Counted from the stretch's first letter, positions 37,231 through 47,130 are shown. The stretch is 64,000 nucleotides of DNA from Magnetospirillum sp. XM-1 (GCF_001511835.1 NZ_LN997848.1:3500001-3564000), one strand, 5' to 3'. The notes: a model not told the origin generated them from the letters alone. Numbers and translations are program-made.

Positions 37231-38691
37231 GTGATCAGGACTGACGCCTACAAGCTGAGCGTGACCGGTCTCGCCATCCTGGCGCTCGGCCTGTTCGCCT
37301 ATCCCTGCCTGCGTGTCGGCACCGCCCTGGAAATCGACTACAACGAGGGTTGGAACGCCTATCAGCAGATGCGGGCCATGGCCGGGCTTTCGCTGTATTC
37401 GACCGACACCCCGCTGTTCGTCAACAACTACCCTCCCCTCTCCTTCTATCTGGTGGGAATGCTGGGAAGCCTGATCGGCGACATGGTGCTGGCCGGGCGC
37501 CTGCTGTCGTTGGCCGCCGTGGCCACCATCGCCCTGTCGGCGGCCATGGTGGCCCGCGCCGCCGGCACCCGGCGGGAAGACGCGGTGCTGTCCGGCGCGG
37601 CGGCGCTGGGCATGCTTTCGGGCTTCGCCACCGATTACGTCGGCGTCAACGACCCGCAATTGCTGGCCCAGGGCTTTCTGTGCGCCGGATTCGCCCTTTA
37701 CGTCGGCGGACGCGGCGGAGCGGCCCGCCTGCCCCTGGTCGCCCTGCTGTTCGCGGCCGGATTGCTATGCAAGCACAACGTCCTGGCCCTGCCGCTGGTG
37801 ACCACCGTCCATCTGGTCTGGCGGGGCAGCAACCGCGATCGCGCACTGTATCTCGGCACCGGCCTGGGTCTGGCGGCCCTGGCGCTGCTGGTCATCGAGG
37901 CCAAGTTCGGCAGCGACTTCTTACGGAATCTCCTGGCGTCGCGCCAATACGACCCGGCGCGCGGAATCATCCTCAGCACCGAGATGCTGGACCTGCTGCA
38001 GGCGCCCATCGCGGTCATCGGGCTGTTCACCCTGCTGGGCCGCCAGCGGGGAATCGTCGCCAAGCTGGGCGCCTATCTGGCGCTCGGGCTGCTGATCGCC
38101 ATCGGCTTTTCGGGGGGCGCCGGCGTCGACACCAACATCTTCTTCGACGCCATGATCGCCTGCGCCATGGCCGCCGGCCCGGCCGTCGCCTGGATGCGCG
38201 CCCGCCCCGGCGCCGGCCCCCGGGCCTGCGCCGCCCTGGCGCTGCTGATCCATGCCGGATTGCTGTTCCACATGCCCATCACCCTGGGACGGTTCGCGGT
38301 CGACATGGCCGGCGGCGAACTGAAGGAGCGCGAGGCCCTGTTCCTCGAGGACGTGGCCTGGCTGAAGGCCGTTCCCGGCCCGGCCATCTGCGAATCGCTG
38401 CTGCTGTGCCTCAGGGCCGGAAAGCCCATGTGGGTCGACGGCTATTCGGCCACCCAGGCGGTGATCAACGGCCGGGTGCCAGCCGATGCCCTGAGCGGCG
38501 TGCTGGCCCGCCACGAAGTCGCCGCAGTGCAGGTCGTCAGCCGGCGCGCCCATCCGGTCGACGACCCCAAGGGCGCCCAGTCCATACCGCCCCGCTTCAT
38601 CAACTTCCCCGACAACATGTTTGACGAGTTGGACCGCTCGTATACCCTGGCTCGGACCGGGATCACCGGCCGGTTCTATCTGCCCAGGTAG
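37231..38691 (+). CDS. GT-C-type polytopic glycosyltransferase or related membrane protein
   Basis: About 486 residues with 10-12 hydrophobic helices. The first periplasmic loop contains ALEIDYNEGWN, with the acidic D-x-x-E arrangement of GT-C enzymes that use lipid-linked sugars. A second loop has NNYPPLSFYL, a pattern typical of the family. A soluble C-terminal tail ends at YLPR. It probably transfers sugar from a polyprenyl phosphate donor to a cell-surface acceptor. The start is uncertain: GTG at 37231 has GAGGGG close upstream, while 37186 would be a TTG. Single gene. Confidence 0.65.
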   Translation: MIRTDAYKLSVTGLAILALGLFAYPCLRVGTALEIDYNEGWNAYQQMRAMAGLSLYSTDTPLFVNNYPPLSFYLVGMLGSLIGDMVLAGRLLSLAAVATIALSAAMVARAAGTRREDAVLSGAAALGMLSGFATDYVGVNDPQLLAQGFLCAGFALYVGGRGGAARLPLVALLFAAGLLCKHNVLALPLVTTVHLVWRGSNRDRALYLGTGLGLAALALLVIEAKFGSDFLRNLLASRQYDPARGIILSTEMLDLLQAPIAVIGLFTLLGRQRGIVAKLGAYLALGLLIAIGFSGGAGVDTNIFFDAMIACAMAAGPAVAWMRARPGAGPRACAALALLIHAGLLFHMPITLGRFAVDMAGGELKEREALFLEDVAWLKAVPGPAICESLLLCLRAGKPMWVDGYSATQAVINGRVPADALSGVLARHEVAAVQVVSRRAHPVDDPKGAQSIPPRFINFPDNMFDELDRSYTLARTGITGRFYLPR

Positions 38692-38764
38692 AAGCGGCCG
38701 CTGACGGCGGCAGGCGCCCGACGCAGAATTGCCGTCGGCCCTTTGATTGCGCTAGGCTGGGGTC

Positions 38765-39394
38765 ATGCGACCGCTCACCTCGGACCTCCTGCTGCGCGCC
38801 TATGCCTCGGGGATTTTTCCCATGGCGCGGTCGCGCGACGAAAACCGCCTGTACTGGATCGATCCGGAACGGCGCGGCATTCTGCCGCTGGAGGCTTTCC
38901 ACGTCTCGAAGAGCCTGCGCCGCACCCTGCGCGGCGGCCACTTCGACATCCGCTGCGACACCGCCTTCGAGACGGTGATGCGGGCCTGCGGCGAAGCCAC
39001 CGCCGACCGCCCCGAAACCTGGATCAACGAAGAGATCATCCGGCTGTTCGTCGAGTTGTTCGAGCTGGGCCTCGCCCACTCGGTGGAGGTCCGCCAGGAC
39101 GGTGAACTGGTGGGAGGGCTCTACGGCCTGGCCCTGGGGGGTGCGTTTTTCGGAGAAAGCATGTTCTCGCGCCGCACCGACGCCTCCAAGGTGGCGCTGG
39201 TCCATCTGGTAGCGCGGCTGCGCCATTGCGGCTTCCGCCTGCTGGATACCCAGTTCGTCACCGACCACCTGAAGCAGTTCGGCGCGGTGGAGATCCCCCG
39301 CGCCGACTATCAGAAGCGTCTGTCCGATGCCCTGGACGAACCGGCCCGCTTCAACCGCGACGCGTTCGTACCTTGGGAACTCGCCCTGGGTTAG
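38765..39394 (+). CDS. aat: Leucyl/phenylalanyl-tRNA-protein transferase
   Basis: 209 residues with all Aat hallmarks: LLLRAYASGIFPMA, LYWIDPERRGILPL, GGLYGLALGGAFFGESMFSR and LLDTQFVTDHLKQFGA. It adds Leu or Phe to N-terminal Lys or Arg, marking proteins for ClpAP through the N-end rule. It is convergent with the DUF2155 gene, overlapping it by 4 bp at the stops. The neighbourhood aat, DUF2155, NDUFA12 is typical of alphaproteobacteria. Confidence 0.96.
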   Translation: MRPLTSDLLLRAYASGIFPMARSRDENRLYWIDPERRGILPLEAFHVSKSLRRTLRGGHFDIRCDTAFETVMRACGEATADRPETWINEEIIRLFVELFELGLAHSVEVRQDGELVGGLYGLALGGAFFGESMFSRRTDASKVALVHLVARLRHCGFRLLDTQFVTDHLKQFGAVEIPRADYQKRLSDALDEPARFNRDAFVPWELALG

Positions 39395-39819
39395 CGCGCC
39401 TTGCCCCGGCAATCGAGAACCCAGATGTCGTAGACCGGGTGCTCCATGGCCGAGAGCGCCGGGCTGGAGGCGAACATCCAGCCACGGAACAGGGCCGCCG
39501 CCGGCTGGTCCTTGCGCAATTCCCAGATGTCGAGGAAGGCGGCGCTTTCCGGCTGGTCCTCGGGGCGGCGCTTCTTGCAGGCCCGCACGATGATCTCCAG
39601 CGCCCCCACATGCACCGGGGCGCCCACCGGGGCCTCCACCGTCACCACCCGGGCCGTCACCTTGTCGAGGCCCTGCAGCACCGCCGTGTCGAAGGACAGG
39701 TCGGTGCCGCTCATCTGGGGCGGGGCGGCAGGTGCGGCCGGAGGCGCGGCAGGCGGAGTCTGGGCCTGGGCCGCCACCGCCGTCAACAGCGCCATCGCCA
39801 GCAAAACTCGCCGCATCAT
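39391..39819 (-). CDS. DUF2155 secreted protein
   Basis: 142 residues with a signal peptide (MMRRVLLAMALLTAVAAQA), a short Pro/Ala-rich linker, and the DUF2155 core: DKVTARVVTVEAPVGAPVHVGALEI, RACKKRRPEDQPESAAFLDIWE, LFRGWMFASSPALSAMEHPVYDIWVLDC. The family is alphaproteobacterial and of unknown function. AGGAG sits 6 bp before the ATG at 39819, so it is preferred to 39825. Two conserved cysteines could form a disulfide in the periplasm. Confidence 0.9.
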   Translation of the reverse strand: MMRRVLLAMALLTAVAAQAQTPPAAPPAAPAAPPQMSGTDLSFDTAVLQGLDKVTARVVTVEAPVGAPVHVGALEIIVRACKKRRPEDQPESAAFLDIWELRKDQPAAALFRGWMFASSPALSAMEHPVYDIWVLDCRGKAR

Positions 39820-39887
39820 TCTCATCTCCTAGGTCCCGGGCGTCGCGAAGGCCGATCCTGCCTCTTCGCCCCCAGCCTGTCCACCGC

Positions 39888-40727
39888 TCAGCGCCGCCGC
39901 GCCACCACCAGGGCGATGCCGCCCAGCACCGCGACCGAGGCCAGGGCGAGGCGCAGGCTGAGCGCCTCGCCCAGCAGGGCCGCCCCGGCCAGCGCGGTGA
40001 TCACCGGCACGCTGAGCTGCACCGTGGCCGCCTGGGTGGCCGGCAGGCCGCGCACCGCCACGTACCACAGCGCATAGCCCATGCCCGAGGCGACGCCGCC
40101 CGAGGCCACGGCGTAAGCCAGCCCCATTGCATCCACCCGCGGCTCGCCCGCCACGGCCATCCCAAGGCAGGCCAGCGCCGCCAACGGCACGCCGCGCAGG
40201 AAATTGCCGGCATTGGCCGCCAGGGCGTCGGTTTCCTTGCGGCCGCGCAGGGAATAGACGCCCCAGGCGACACCCGCCACGATCATCAACCCCGCCCCCA
40301 CCGGCTCGGGCGCCGTGACGCCGGGCAGCAGCAGCGCCACCAGGCCGCCCAGGGCCAGCAGCAGGCCCGTCGACTGAAGCGGCCGCAACCGCTCGCCCGC
40401 CATCAGGCCGCTTCCGATCATGGTCATCTGCACCGCGCCGAACAGCAGCAGCGCGCCGGTCCCGGCCGACAGCGACAGATAGGCGAAGGAAAAGGCCACC
40501 GCATAGCCCACCAGGGCCAGGGCCGAGCCCCAATTGCCGCCCGAAGCCCCGCCTTGGCGCATCCGCGCCAGCAGGGCCAGCACCAGGGCGCCCGAGGCGA
40601 TGCGGATCAGGGTGAAGCTGGCGGGATCGATGGCGGTGTGGCGCAGCGCCTCACGGCACAGCAGGGAATTGGCGGCAAACGCCACCATGGTGATCGCCGT
40701 CAACCCCCAGGTGCGCGGCGTCACCAT
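39888..40727 (-). CDS. EamA/DMT-superfamily exporter
   Basis: 279 residues with ten hydrophobic helices and the two-repeat EamA layout; the first repeat starts WGLTAITMVAFAANSLLCREAL and the second about GAGLMIVAGVAWGVYSLRGR. Such proteins export amino acids or other small metabolites, but the substrate cannot be read from sequence. It follows the second mlaD gene by 10 bp on the same strand and may be its co-transcribed neighbour. Confidence 0.87.
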   Translation of the reverse strand: MVTPRTWGLTAITMVAFAANSLLCREALRHTAIDPASFTLIRIASGALVLALLARMRQGGASGGNWGSALALVGYAVAFSFAYLSLSAGTGALLLFGAVQMTMIGSGLMAGERLRPLQSTGLLLALGGLVALLLPGVTAPEPVGAGLMIVAGVAWGVYSLRGRKETDALAANAGNFLRGVPLAALACLGMAVAGEPRVDAMGLAYAVASGGVASGMGYALWYVAVRGLPATQAATVQLSVPVITALAGAALLGEALSLRLALASVAVLGGIALVVARRR

Positions 40728-40737
40728 CAGACCGGAC

Positions 40738-41217
40738 CTATTCCTTGGCGGCCGGAGCGGAAGGCGGCTGGTTGTCGGTGGTGGCCAGGAAGATCAGCTG
40801 GCCGACCATCTCCTCGATGGACTTGAAATTCTTGGACGGCCCCAGCGCGCCGCCGGCGGCGATCTTGGTCGCCGACTTGCCCGGCGTCAGCTTGACGAAC
40901 TTGCCGCCCAGCAACCCTTCCGACGAGACGCTGGCCACCGTGTCGGCGGGCAGGGTGACGCCGTGGGCGATGGAGAGCTTCACCACCGCGTCGTAGGTCA
41001 CCGGATCCAGGGATTGCGAGGCGACGGTGCCCACCTTGATGCCGTTGATCTTGACGTCGGCACCGGTATCCAGGCCTCCGACGCTGGCGAAGGTGGCCGA
41101 GATCTCGTAGCCCTCGATCTTCTTGATGTTGGCGTGGGTGTAGGCGAAGACCAGGAAGAAGCCCGCCACCGCCAGAACCACGGCCCCCATGATGGTTTCG
41201 ATCAGATTCCGTCCCAT
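40738..41217 (-). CDS. mlaD: MlaD-family lipid-transport protein (second copy)
   Basis: 159 residues: one N-terminal membrane helix (about 8-28) and a single MCE domain (YEISATFASVGGLDTGADVKINGIKVG, residues about 37-115, and SEGLLGGKFVKLTPG). MlaD hexamers shuttle phospholipids between inner and outer membranes with MlaEF. It lies 11 bp after another MCE gene. No mlaE, mlaF, mlaB or mlaC is in the window, so the ATPase and permease must be elsewhere. Confidence 0.9.
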   Translation of the reverse strand: MGRNLIETIMGAVVLAVAGFFLVFAYTHANIKKIEGYEISATFASVGGLDTGADVKINGIKVGTVASQSLDPVTYDAVVKLSIAHGVTLPADTVASVSSEGLLGGKFVKLTPGKSATKIAAGGALGPSKNFKSIEEMVGQLIFLATTDNQPPSAPAAKE

Positions 41218-41228
41218 GGCCTACCTGC

Positions 41229-41720
41229 TCAATTGGTGGTGGACGGCAGGGGCTTGTCGAGATAGCCGCGCTTGGCGCGGCCCTGCTGGATGATCATGTC
41301 CAGAAGGTCCTCGATGACCACCGCATCCTGGGTGTATTGGATTTCCGCGCCGGGTTTGAGCATCTGCTCGTCGCCGCCGGGCTTCAGTTCGATGAACTTG
41401 GCCCCCAGCAGGCCGTCGGTGTAGATCACCGCCGCCGTGTCGCTGGTGAGCGCGATGTCCTTGCGCAGCTGCAAGGTCAGGACGGCGCGGTAGCGTTCGT
41501 CCAGGGTCTGCTCGACCACCTTGCCCACGGCCGAGCCCGACAGGCGCACGGCGCTGCCCACGTTGATGCCGTCGGCGCGGTTGAAGCGGGCCTTCAGCAC
41601 ATAGCCGTCGCCGGTCTCGGCGCTCTTGCCGCCGATGGCGAAGGCCAGCATCAGCAGCGCGGCGCCGACCAGGACGACGGCGCCGCCCGTGATGGTATCG
41701 CGATCAACGCGGCTGACCAT
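41229..41720 (-). CDS. MlaD-family lipid-transport protein (first copy)
   Basis: 163 residues, again one helix (about 12-28) and one MCE domain (YVLKARFNRADGINVGSAVRLSGSAVG, TDGLLGAKFIELKPGG). It is related to but distinct from the downstream copy, so the pair arose by an old duplication and could form mixed hexamers. It is 26 bp downstream of the NDUFA12 gene on the same strand. Confidence 0.88.
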   Translation of the reverse strand: MVSRVDRDTITGGAVVLVGAALLMLAFAIGGKSAETGDGYVLKARFNRADGINVGSAVRLSGSAVGKVVEQTLDERYRAVLTLQLRKDIALTSDTAAVIYTDGLLGAKFIELKPGGDEQMLKPGAEIQYTQDAVVIEDLLDMIIQQGRAKRGYLDKPLPSTTN

Positions 41721-41746
41721 GCCCCCGTCCCCCCGTCAATCGGATA

Positions 41747-42097
41747 TCAGGGCTGCCACGCCTCGTAATCGCCGGTGGCGCGGTCGCGCTTGCCGCCGGC
41801 CAGATCGTGTCCGGGGGGCAGGTAAGCCCCGGCCGAGCCGGTCTTGTTGGGCTGGTGCGGCTGCTGCCAGGGCTGGCGCGCCACGTCGGTCAGAGGCTTG
41901 TCGGCGGTGTAGTGCAGCCAGGCGTGCCATTCGGGAGCGACGCGCGACGCGTCGACCTTGCCGTTATAGATCACCCAGCGCTTGGTGCGCCGGCCCTTGG
42001 CCTCGCTGCGCTCGGTGTAATAGCGGTTGCCCTCGGCATCGGTTCCAACCAGCTTGCCCTTGGCCCAGGTGAAAAGCAGGGTGCCCAGCGTCGCCAT
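41747..42097 (-). CDS. NDUFA12 homologue, complex I accessory subunit
   Basis: 116 residues with the NDUFA12 pattern KGKLVGTDAEGNRYYTERSEAKGRRTKRWVIYNG and EWHAWLHYTADKPL. It is an accessory subunit of alphaproteobacterial and mitochondrial complex I. The ATG at 42097 has GAGGA 5 bp upstream; the longer frame to 42145 adds 16 residues with no support. It heads a run NDUFA12-mlaD-mlaD-EamA. Confidence 0.93.
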   Translation of the reverse strand: MATLGTLLFTWAKGKLVGTDAEGNRYYTERSEAKGRRTKRWVIYNGKVDASRVAPEWHAWLHYTADKPLTDVARQPWQQPHQPNKTGSAGAYLPPGHDLAGGKRDRATGDYEAWQP

Positions 42098-42247
42098 CTC
42101 GATCCTCGCGAAACAAATGTCGGGCGGACTATAGGCAAAAGGCACCCTCCCCGTCCAGAGGGGTTAAGCACCACACTCCAATCCCTTGATCTGCGCCTGC
42201 GGGAGAGCCGCGGCACCACTAGGGATGCCATAATCCATAAAATTTGA

Positions 42248-42263
42248 ACACAATATGATGTGA
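42248..42263 (+). promoter_or_regulatory. Candidate NrdR box (weaker copy)
   Basis: ACACAATATGATGTGA resembles the 16-bp NrdR box (about ACACWATATATWGTGT), with the outer ACAC...GTG dyad kept. Its centre is 85 bp (about eight helical turns) upstream of the stronger box. Alone it would be doubtful; the second copy raises its credibility. Confidence 0.5.
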
Positions 42264-42332
42264 ATGACTCATGAAGATTCATTTGACGACGATGAACGGA
42301 ATGACATAGGCTGCGTCTCTGTCGAGGGAAGA

Positions 42333-42348
42333 CCACAAGATATTGTGG
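42333..42348 (+). promoter_or_regulatory. NrdR box upstream of nrdJ
   Basis: CCACAAGATATTGTGG has perfectly complementary six-base ends (CCACAA/TTGTGG) and matches the NrdR box core. NrdR is the ATP/dATP-sensing repressor of ribonucleotide reductase genes. The site is 110 bp upstream of the nrdJ start. Confidence 0.7.
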
Positions 42349-42457
42349 ACGACACGGGAGAAGGGGGGAGACGCGCCCGCAGCGGGGCGCCGACCGTCCT
42401 CTGCTGTGTCCGCTTCGGCAGGATCGTCCAGGGATCAAGCGGAGCAGAGGGGCCAAA

Positions 42458-45400
42458 ATGCGCGTCCAGCGTCACTACACCAAGTCCGGCGAAACCGCCT
42501 ACGACGGAATCGTGTTCCGCAAGGCGACCAGCGAGATCCGCAACCCCGACGGTTCGGTGGTGTTCTCCGCCGCCGACATCGAGGTCCCCGCCGACTGGTC
42601 GCAGGTGGCCTGCGACGTCCTGGCCCAGAAGTATTTCCGCAAGGCCGGCGTGCCCGCCAAGCTGAAGCGCGTCGCCGAAAAGGGCGTGCCCGACTGGCTG
42701 TGCCGCCACGAGCCCGATGCCGAGGCCCTGGCCAAGCTGCCCGAGAAAGAGCGCATCGTCGGCGAGAAGAGCGCCAAGCAGGTGTTCGACCGCCTGGCGG
42801 GCACCTGGACCTATTGGGGCTGGAAGGGCGGCTATTTCAACGCCGAGGACGACGCGCTGGCCTTCCGCGACGAGATGGCCTGCATGCTGGCCCGCCAGAT
42901 GGGCGCCCCCAATTCTCCGCAGTGGTTCAACACCGGCCTGCACTGGGCCTACGGCATCGACGGCCCCGGCCAGGGCCATTCCTATGTGGACTTCAAGACC
43001 GGCAAGCTGGTCCGCTCCAAGTCCGCCTACGAGCATCCCCAGCCCCACGCCTGCTTCATCCAGTCCATCGAGGACGACCTGGTCAATGAAGGCGGCATCA
43101 TGGATTTGTGGGTGCGTGAAGCCCGCCTGTTCAAGTACGGCTCGGGCACCGGCACCAACTTCTCGCGGCTGCGCGGCGAGGGCGAGAAGCTGTCGGGCGG
43201 CGGCCGCTCGTCGGGCCTGATGAGCTTCCTCAAGATCGGCGACCGCGCCGCCGGCGCCATCAAGTCGGGCGGCACCACGCGCCGCGCCGCCAAGATGGTG
43301 GTGGTGGACGTGGACCACCCCGACATCGAGAACTTCATCTCGTGGAAGGTGCGCGAAGAGCAGAAGGTGGCCGCCCTGGTGGCCGGTTCCCGCCTCGCCC
43401 AGCGCTGCCTGACCGAGGTGATGGCCGCCTGCCGCGAGTGGGACGGCCAGGACGGCGAGGCCCGCTTCGACCCCAAGATCAACAAGCGCCTGAAGAAGGC
43501 CATCATCGACGGCCGCAAGTGCGAGATCCCCGAGAACTACCTGCAGCGTGTCATCCAGTTCGCGCGCCAGGGCTATACCCAGATCGACTTCCCGGTGCTG
43601 GACACCGACTGGGATTCCGAGGCCTACCTGACCGTCTCGGGCCAGAATTCCAACAACTCGGTGCGCGTGGACAACGCCTTCCTGAACGCCGTGATCAATG
43701 ACGGCGAGTGGAACCTGAAGCACCGCAACTCGACCAAGATCGCCAAGACGCTGAAGGCCCGCGACCTGTGGGAGCAGATCGGCGAAGCCGCCTGGGCCTG
43801 CGCCGATCCGGGCATCCAGTTCGACACCACCATCAACGAGTGGCACACCTGCCCCGAATCGGGCCGCATCAACGCGTCGAACCCCTGCTCGGAATACATG
43901 TTCCTGGACGACACCGCCTGCAATCTGGCGTCCTTGAACCTGCTGTGCTTCCGTAACGAGGACGGCTCCTTTGACGTCGAGGGCTTCCGCCACGCCTGCC
44001 GGCTGTGGACCATGGTCCTCGAGATCAGCGTGCTGATGGCCCAGTTCCCCTCGCCCAAGATCGCCGAGCTCTCCTACGAGTTCCGCACGCTGGGCCTGGG
44101 CTACGCCAATGTGGGCGGCCTCTTGATGGCCGCCGGCATTCCCTATGACAGCGAGAAGGGCCGCGCCCTGATCGGCGCCATCACCGCCCTGATGACCGGC
44201 GAGTCCTACGCCACCTCCGCCGACATGGCCGAGGAGCTGGGCGCCTTCGAGGGCTTCGAGAAGAACCGCGCCGCCATGATGCGGGTGATCCGCAACCATC
44301 GCCGCGCCGCCCATGGCATGGGCACCGGCTACGAGGGCCTGTCGGTCACCCCGGTGCCGCTGGACGCCGCCAACTGCCCCGACGCGCCTTTGCTGGCCGC
44401 GTCCCGCCAGGCCTGGGACGAGGCGCTGGCCAAGGGCGAGAAGCACGGCTTCCGTAACGCCCAGGCCACCGTGGTCGCCCCCACCGGCACCATCGGCCTG
44501 GTGATGGATTGCGACACCACCGGCATCGAGCCCGACTTCGCCCTGGTGAAGTTCAAGAAGCTGGCCGGCGGCGGCTACTTCAAGATCATCAACCGCATGG
44601 TGCCCGAGGCGCTGGCCAATCTGGGCTACAACGAAGGCGACATCGCCGAGATCATCCGCTACGCGGTCGGCCATGCCTCCTTGCGCGGCGCGCCGCACAT
44701 CAACCACGACACCCTGAAGGCCAAGGGCTTCGACGATTCCATGCTGGACAAGATCGAGTCCCAGTTGGAAAGCGCCTTCGACATCAAGTTCGTGTTCAAC
44801 AAGTACGGCCTGGGCGAGCAGTTCTGCACCGAGACCCTGGGCATCCCCAAGGAGAAGCTGGACGACTACAGCTTCGACATGCTGGCCTTCCTGGGCTTCT
44901 CGCGCCAGGAGATCGACGCCGCCAACACCTACGTCACCGGCGCCATGACCCTGGAAGGCGCGCCCTTCCTGAAGGACGAGCACTTGGCCGTCTTCGACTG
45001 CGCGTCCCCTTGCGGCCGCATCGGCAAGCGCTTCCTGTCGGTGGACAGCCACATCCGCATGATGGCCGCCGCCCAGCCCTTCATCTCGGGCGCCATCTCC
45101 AAGACCATCAACATGGCCAACAACGCCACGGTCGAGGATTGCAAGAACGCCTACATGCTGTCCTGGCGTCTGGGCATCAAGGCCAACGCGCTGTACCGCG
45201 ACGGCTCCAAGCTTTCGCAGCCGCTGCAGGCCGCCTTGCTGGAAGACGCGGGCGAGCTGGCCGACGATCTGGCCGACGCCTCCATGGCGGCCCGCACCGA
45301 GATCGTCGCCGAGCGCATGGTGGAGCGGGTGATCTCCCAGGTGCACGCCCGGCGCAAGCTGCCCGACCGCCGCAAGGGCTACATCCAGAAGGCCATCGTC

Positions 45401-46129
45401 GGCGGCCACAAGGTGTATCTCCACACCGGCGAGTACGAGGACGGCAAGCTGGGCGAGATCTTCATCGACATGCACAAGGAAGGCGCCGCCTTCCGGGCCA
45501 TGATGAACAACTTCGCCATCGCCATCTCGGTGGGCCTGCAGTACGGGGTGCCGCTGGAGGAGTTCGTGGAGGCCTTCACCTTCACCCGCTTCGAGCCCTC
45601 GGGCATGGTGGAAGGCAACGACACCATCAAGATGTCGTCCTCCATCCTGGACTACATCTTCCGCGAGCTGGCCATCTCCTATCTCGGCCGTAACGACCTG
45701 GCCCATGTGGAGCCCGCCGACCTCACCCCCGACACCGTGGGCCGCGGCGCCCAGGAGAACCTGCCGGAGGCCGCCGTGGCCGCCGCCGCCGCCCAGCAGC
45801 TGGCGGTGGTCGAGAAGGTGGCGTCGCGCGGCTACGTGCGCTCGTCCAACCTGCTGTTCATGACGCGGGGCTCGGGCCCCACCTCGGTGTCGGCCGACAT
45901 CTCGGGCGGCGCCATGCAGCTGGCGGCCGCCGCCCAATCGGCGGTCAGCGTCGCGGTCAACGCCGAAGCCCTGATCCAGGAGTTCGACGCCCGCGCCGAA
46001 CAGATCCGCGCGGCGCGCATGAAGGGCTATGAAGGCGACGCCTGCCCCGAATGCGGCAACTTCACCCTGGTGCGCAACGGCACCTGCCTGAAGTGCGACA
46101 CCTGCGGCGGCACCACCGGCTGCTCCTAA
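42458..46129 (+). CDS. nrdJ: Adenosylcobalamin-dependent (class II) ribonucleotide reductase
   Basis: 1223 residues. An N-terminal segment precedes the catalytic ten-stranded barrel, with NSPQWFNTG near residue 153, [34 protein letters not shown] near 474, and the late [18 protein letters not shown]. The C-terminus is a Cys-rich zinc-ribbon-like tail ([26 protein letters not shown]) that regenerates the active-site disulfide. It reduces ribonucleotides to deoxyribonucleotides with adenosylcobalamin, with or without oxygen. AGCAGAGGGG precedes the ATG. Long antisense frames opposite it are composition artefacts. Confidence 0.97.
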   Translation: MRVQRHYTKSGETAYDGIVFRKATSEIRNPDGSVVFSAADIEVPADWSQVACDVLAQKYFRKAGVPAKLKRVAEKGVPDWLCRHEPDAEALAKLPEKERIVGEKSAKQVFDRLAGTWTYWGWKGGYFNAEDDALAFRDEMACMLARQMGAPNSPQWFNTGLHWAYGIDGPGQGHSYVDFKTGKLVRSKSAYEHPQPHACFIQSIEDDLVNEGGIMDLWVREARLFKYGSGTGTNFSRLRGEGEKLSGGGRSSGLMSFLKIGDRAAGAIKSGGTTRRAAKMVVVDVDHPDIENFISWKVREEQKVAALVAGSRLAQRCLTEVMAACREWDGQDGEARFDPKINKRLKKAIIDGRKCEIPENYLQRVIQFARQGYTQIDFPVLDTDWDSEAYLTVSGQNSNNSVRVDNAFLNAVINDGEWNLKHRNSTKIAKTLKARDLWEQIGEAAWACADPGIQFDTTINEWHTCPESGRINASNPCSEYMFLDDTACNLASLNLLCFRNEDGSFDVEGFRHACRLWTMVLEISVLMAQFPSPKIAELSYEFRTLGLGYANVGGLLMAAGIPYDSEKGRALIGAITALMTGESYATSADMAEELGAFEGFEKNRAAMMRVIRNHRRAAHGMGTGYEGLSVTPVPLDAANCPDAPLLAASRQAWDEALAKGEKHGFRNAQATVVAPTGTIGLVMDCDTTGIEPDFALVKFKKLAGGGYFKIINRMVPEALANLGYNEGDIAEIIRYAVGHASLRGAPHINHDTLKAKGFDDSMLDKIESQLESAFDIKFVFNKYGLGEQFCTETLGIPKEKLDDYSFDMLAFLGFSRQEIDAANTYVTGAMTLEGAPFLKDEHLAVFDCASPCGRIGKRFLSVDSHIRMMAAAQPFISGAISKTINMANNATVEDCKNAYMLSWRLGIKANALYRDGSKLSQPLQAALLEDAGELADDLADASMAARTEIVAERMVERVISQVHARRKLPDRRKGYIQKAIVGGHKVYLHTGEYEDGKLGEIFIDMHKEGAAFRAMMNNFAIAISVGLQYGVPLEEFVEAFTFTRFEPSGMVEGNDTIKMSSSILDYIFRELAISYLGRNDLAHVEPADLTPDTVGRGAQENLPEAAVAAAAAQQLAVVEKVASRGYVRSSNLLFMTRGSGPTSVSADISGGAMQLAAAAQSAVSVAVNAEALIQEFDARAEQIRAARMKGYEGDACPECGNFTLVRNGTCLKCDTCGGTTGCS

Positions 46130-46145
46130 ACCAAGCCAACCCGGC

Positions 46146-46182
46146 TATGCCGCGCACCATAGTTTGGCCGGTGCGCGGCATA
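46146..46182 (+). terminator. Perfect hairpin after nrdJ
   Basis: TATGCCGCGCACC (46146-46158) and GGTGCGCGGCATA (46170-46182) are exact 13-bp complements around an 11-nt loop, 16 bp after the nrdJ stop. No U-run follows. A second stem (GGGCCGGCTCTC at 46262-46273 with GAGAGTCGGCCC at 46278-46289, one wobble) lies between here and hamA. Chromosomal synteny probably ends in this spacer. Confidence 0.6.
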
Positions 46183-46350
46183 ACCTGGCCCAAACGAAGC
46201 AACAGCATGCCGCAGCCAGTTTTGAGGGACCGTTCTTTCCTCTCTTGGGGCCCTCATTTAAGGGCCGGCTCTCAACAGAGAGTCGGCCCAAAATTGGGGA
46301 ACAAATAGGGGGCGACCATTGGGACACTGGCTCGCGCTAGGAGGCAAGGC

Positions 46351-47130
46351 GTGGTGCAGTTCAATGATTGGTGCCTTTCGGTGGACGAGCAGATCGGCAA
46401 CCACTTCCGCAGGGTGATGACCGGCCAAGCCGCAAGCCTTCCGAATGGAATTCAGGCAACGGCGGCCGTCGTGCCGGGGCACTACGCGTCGGAAGAACAG
46501 GTGGCACGCGCACTCGCCCGTCTTGGAAAGTCGGCTGCGGCTGCGCTGGTCCAGGGCAAGCTCCCGACCACGAAGGCGATCCGCTCCGGGGATCTTGGCG
46601 AAATCTTCGCAACGGAATGGATTGATGCGCATAGCGGCGGCTATCAAGCTCCGATTAAGCGTCTGCGCTGGAAAGACCATCGCAACATGGCTATGCGCGG
46701 CGACGACGTCATTGGCATTCTGCAAGACGCCCAGACCCAGCGCCTCCATTTCCTAAAAACGGAGGCGAAGAGCCGCGCCAGCCTGACAGCCCAGGTCCTC
46801 ACCGAAGCCCGGGCCGGCCTGGACAAAGATGGTGGACTACCGTCTGCCCACGCGCTTTCCTTCATCTCGGCACGCCTTCTTGAGTTGGACAATCTGCCAC
46901 TCGCCGACGCGATCGATGACGCGTTGCTCAAGCATGGAATCCGGGCGGAAAACGTCCGACATCTGCTCTTCACCTTTTCCGGCAATGCGCCGGAGGCCTT
47001 GTTAACGGCCTCGCTGCAGTCTTACCGGGGACCAATCAATCAGTGGGGGATCGGCCTGCATGTAGAGGGGCACGCCGCCTTCATCGGCGCCGTCTATGAG
47101 CGAGTGATTGCCGATGCCAACAACGCCTGA
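46351..47130 (+). CDS. HamA/DUF1837-like nuclease of a Hachiman-type defence system
   Basis: 259 residues resembling the HamA/AbpA (DUF1837) effector family. The PD-(D/E)xK-type residues are visible in order: E84 in GDLGEIF, D118-D119 in MRGDDVIGI, and E138-x-K140 in FLKTEAKSR. The family cuts DNA non-specifically once released by its helicase partner. It starts with GTG at 46351 behind AGGAGG. It overlaps the helicase gene by 17 bp. Base and codon use look less GC-biased than flanking genes, consistent with transfer. Assignment is by motif pattern, not by a search. Confidence 0.72.
   Translation: MVQFNDWCLSVDEQIGNHFRRVMTGQAASLPNGIQATAAVVPGHYASEEQVARALARLGKSAAAALVQGKLPTTKAIRSGDLGEIFATEWIDAHSGGYQAPIKRLRWKDHRNMAMRGDDVIGILQDAQTQRLHFLKTEAKSRASLTAQVLTEARAGLDKDGGLPSAHALSFISARLLELDNLPLADAIDDALLKHGIRAENVRHLLFTFSGNAPEALLTASLQSYRGPINQWGIGLHVEGHAAFIGAVYERVIADANNA

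Larger units (their letters stand above)
42098..42457 (+). promoter_or_regulatory. Long divergent regulatory spacer upstream of nrdJ
   Basis: 360 bp without a gene. It holds two NrdR-type dyads (listed separately), a plausible -35 TTGACG at 42283-42288 between them, and a leader of about 110 bp before the nrdJ ATG, which is preceded by GGAGCAGAGG. I looked for a cobalamin riboswitch and found no B12 box. A GGCA-N10-TGCC stem near 42208-42226 has no assigned role. Confidence 0.55.

Noticed and set aside
42140..42457. Possible cobalamin riboswitch upstream of the B12-dependent reductase
   Set aside because: No B12 box (GCCACUG or AGYCAGGAGACCUGCC type) is present; the visible dyads fit NrdR boxes instead.
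42269..45937. A 1222-codon minus-strand open frame opposite nrdJ
   Set aside because: nrdJ is unambiguous on the plus strand. The antisense frame mirrors its third-position GC bias and encodes a repetitive Gly/Val/His/Gln product.
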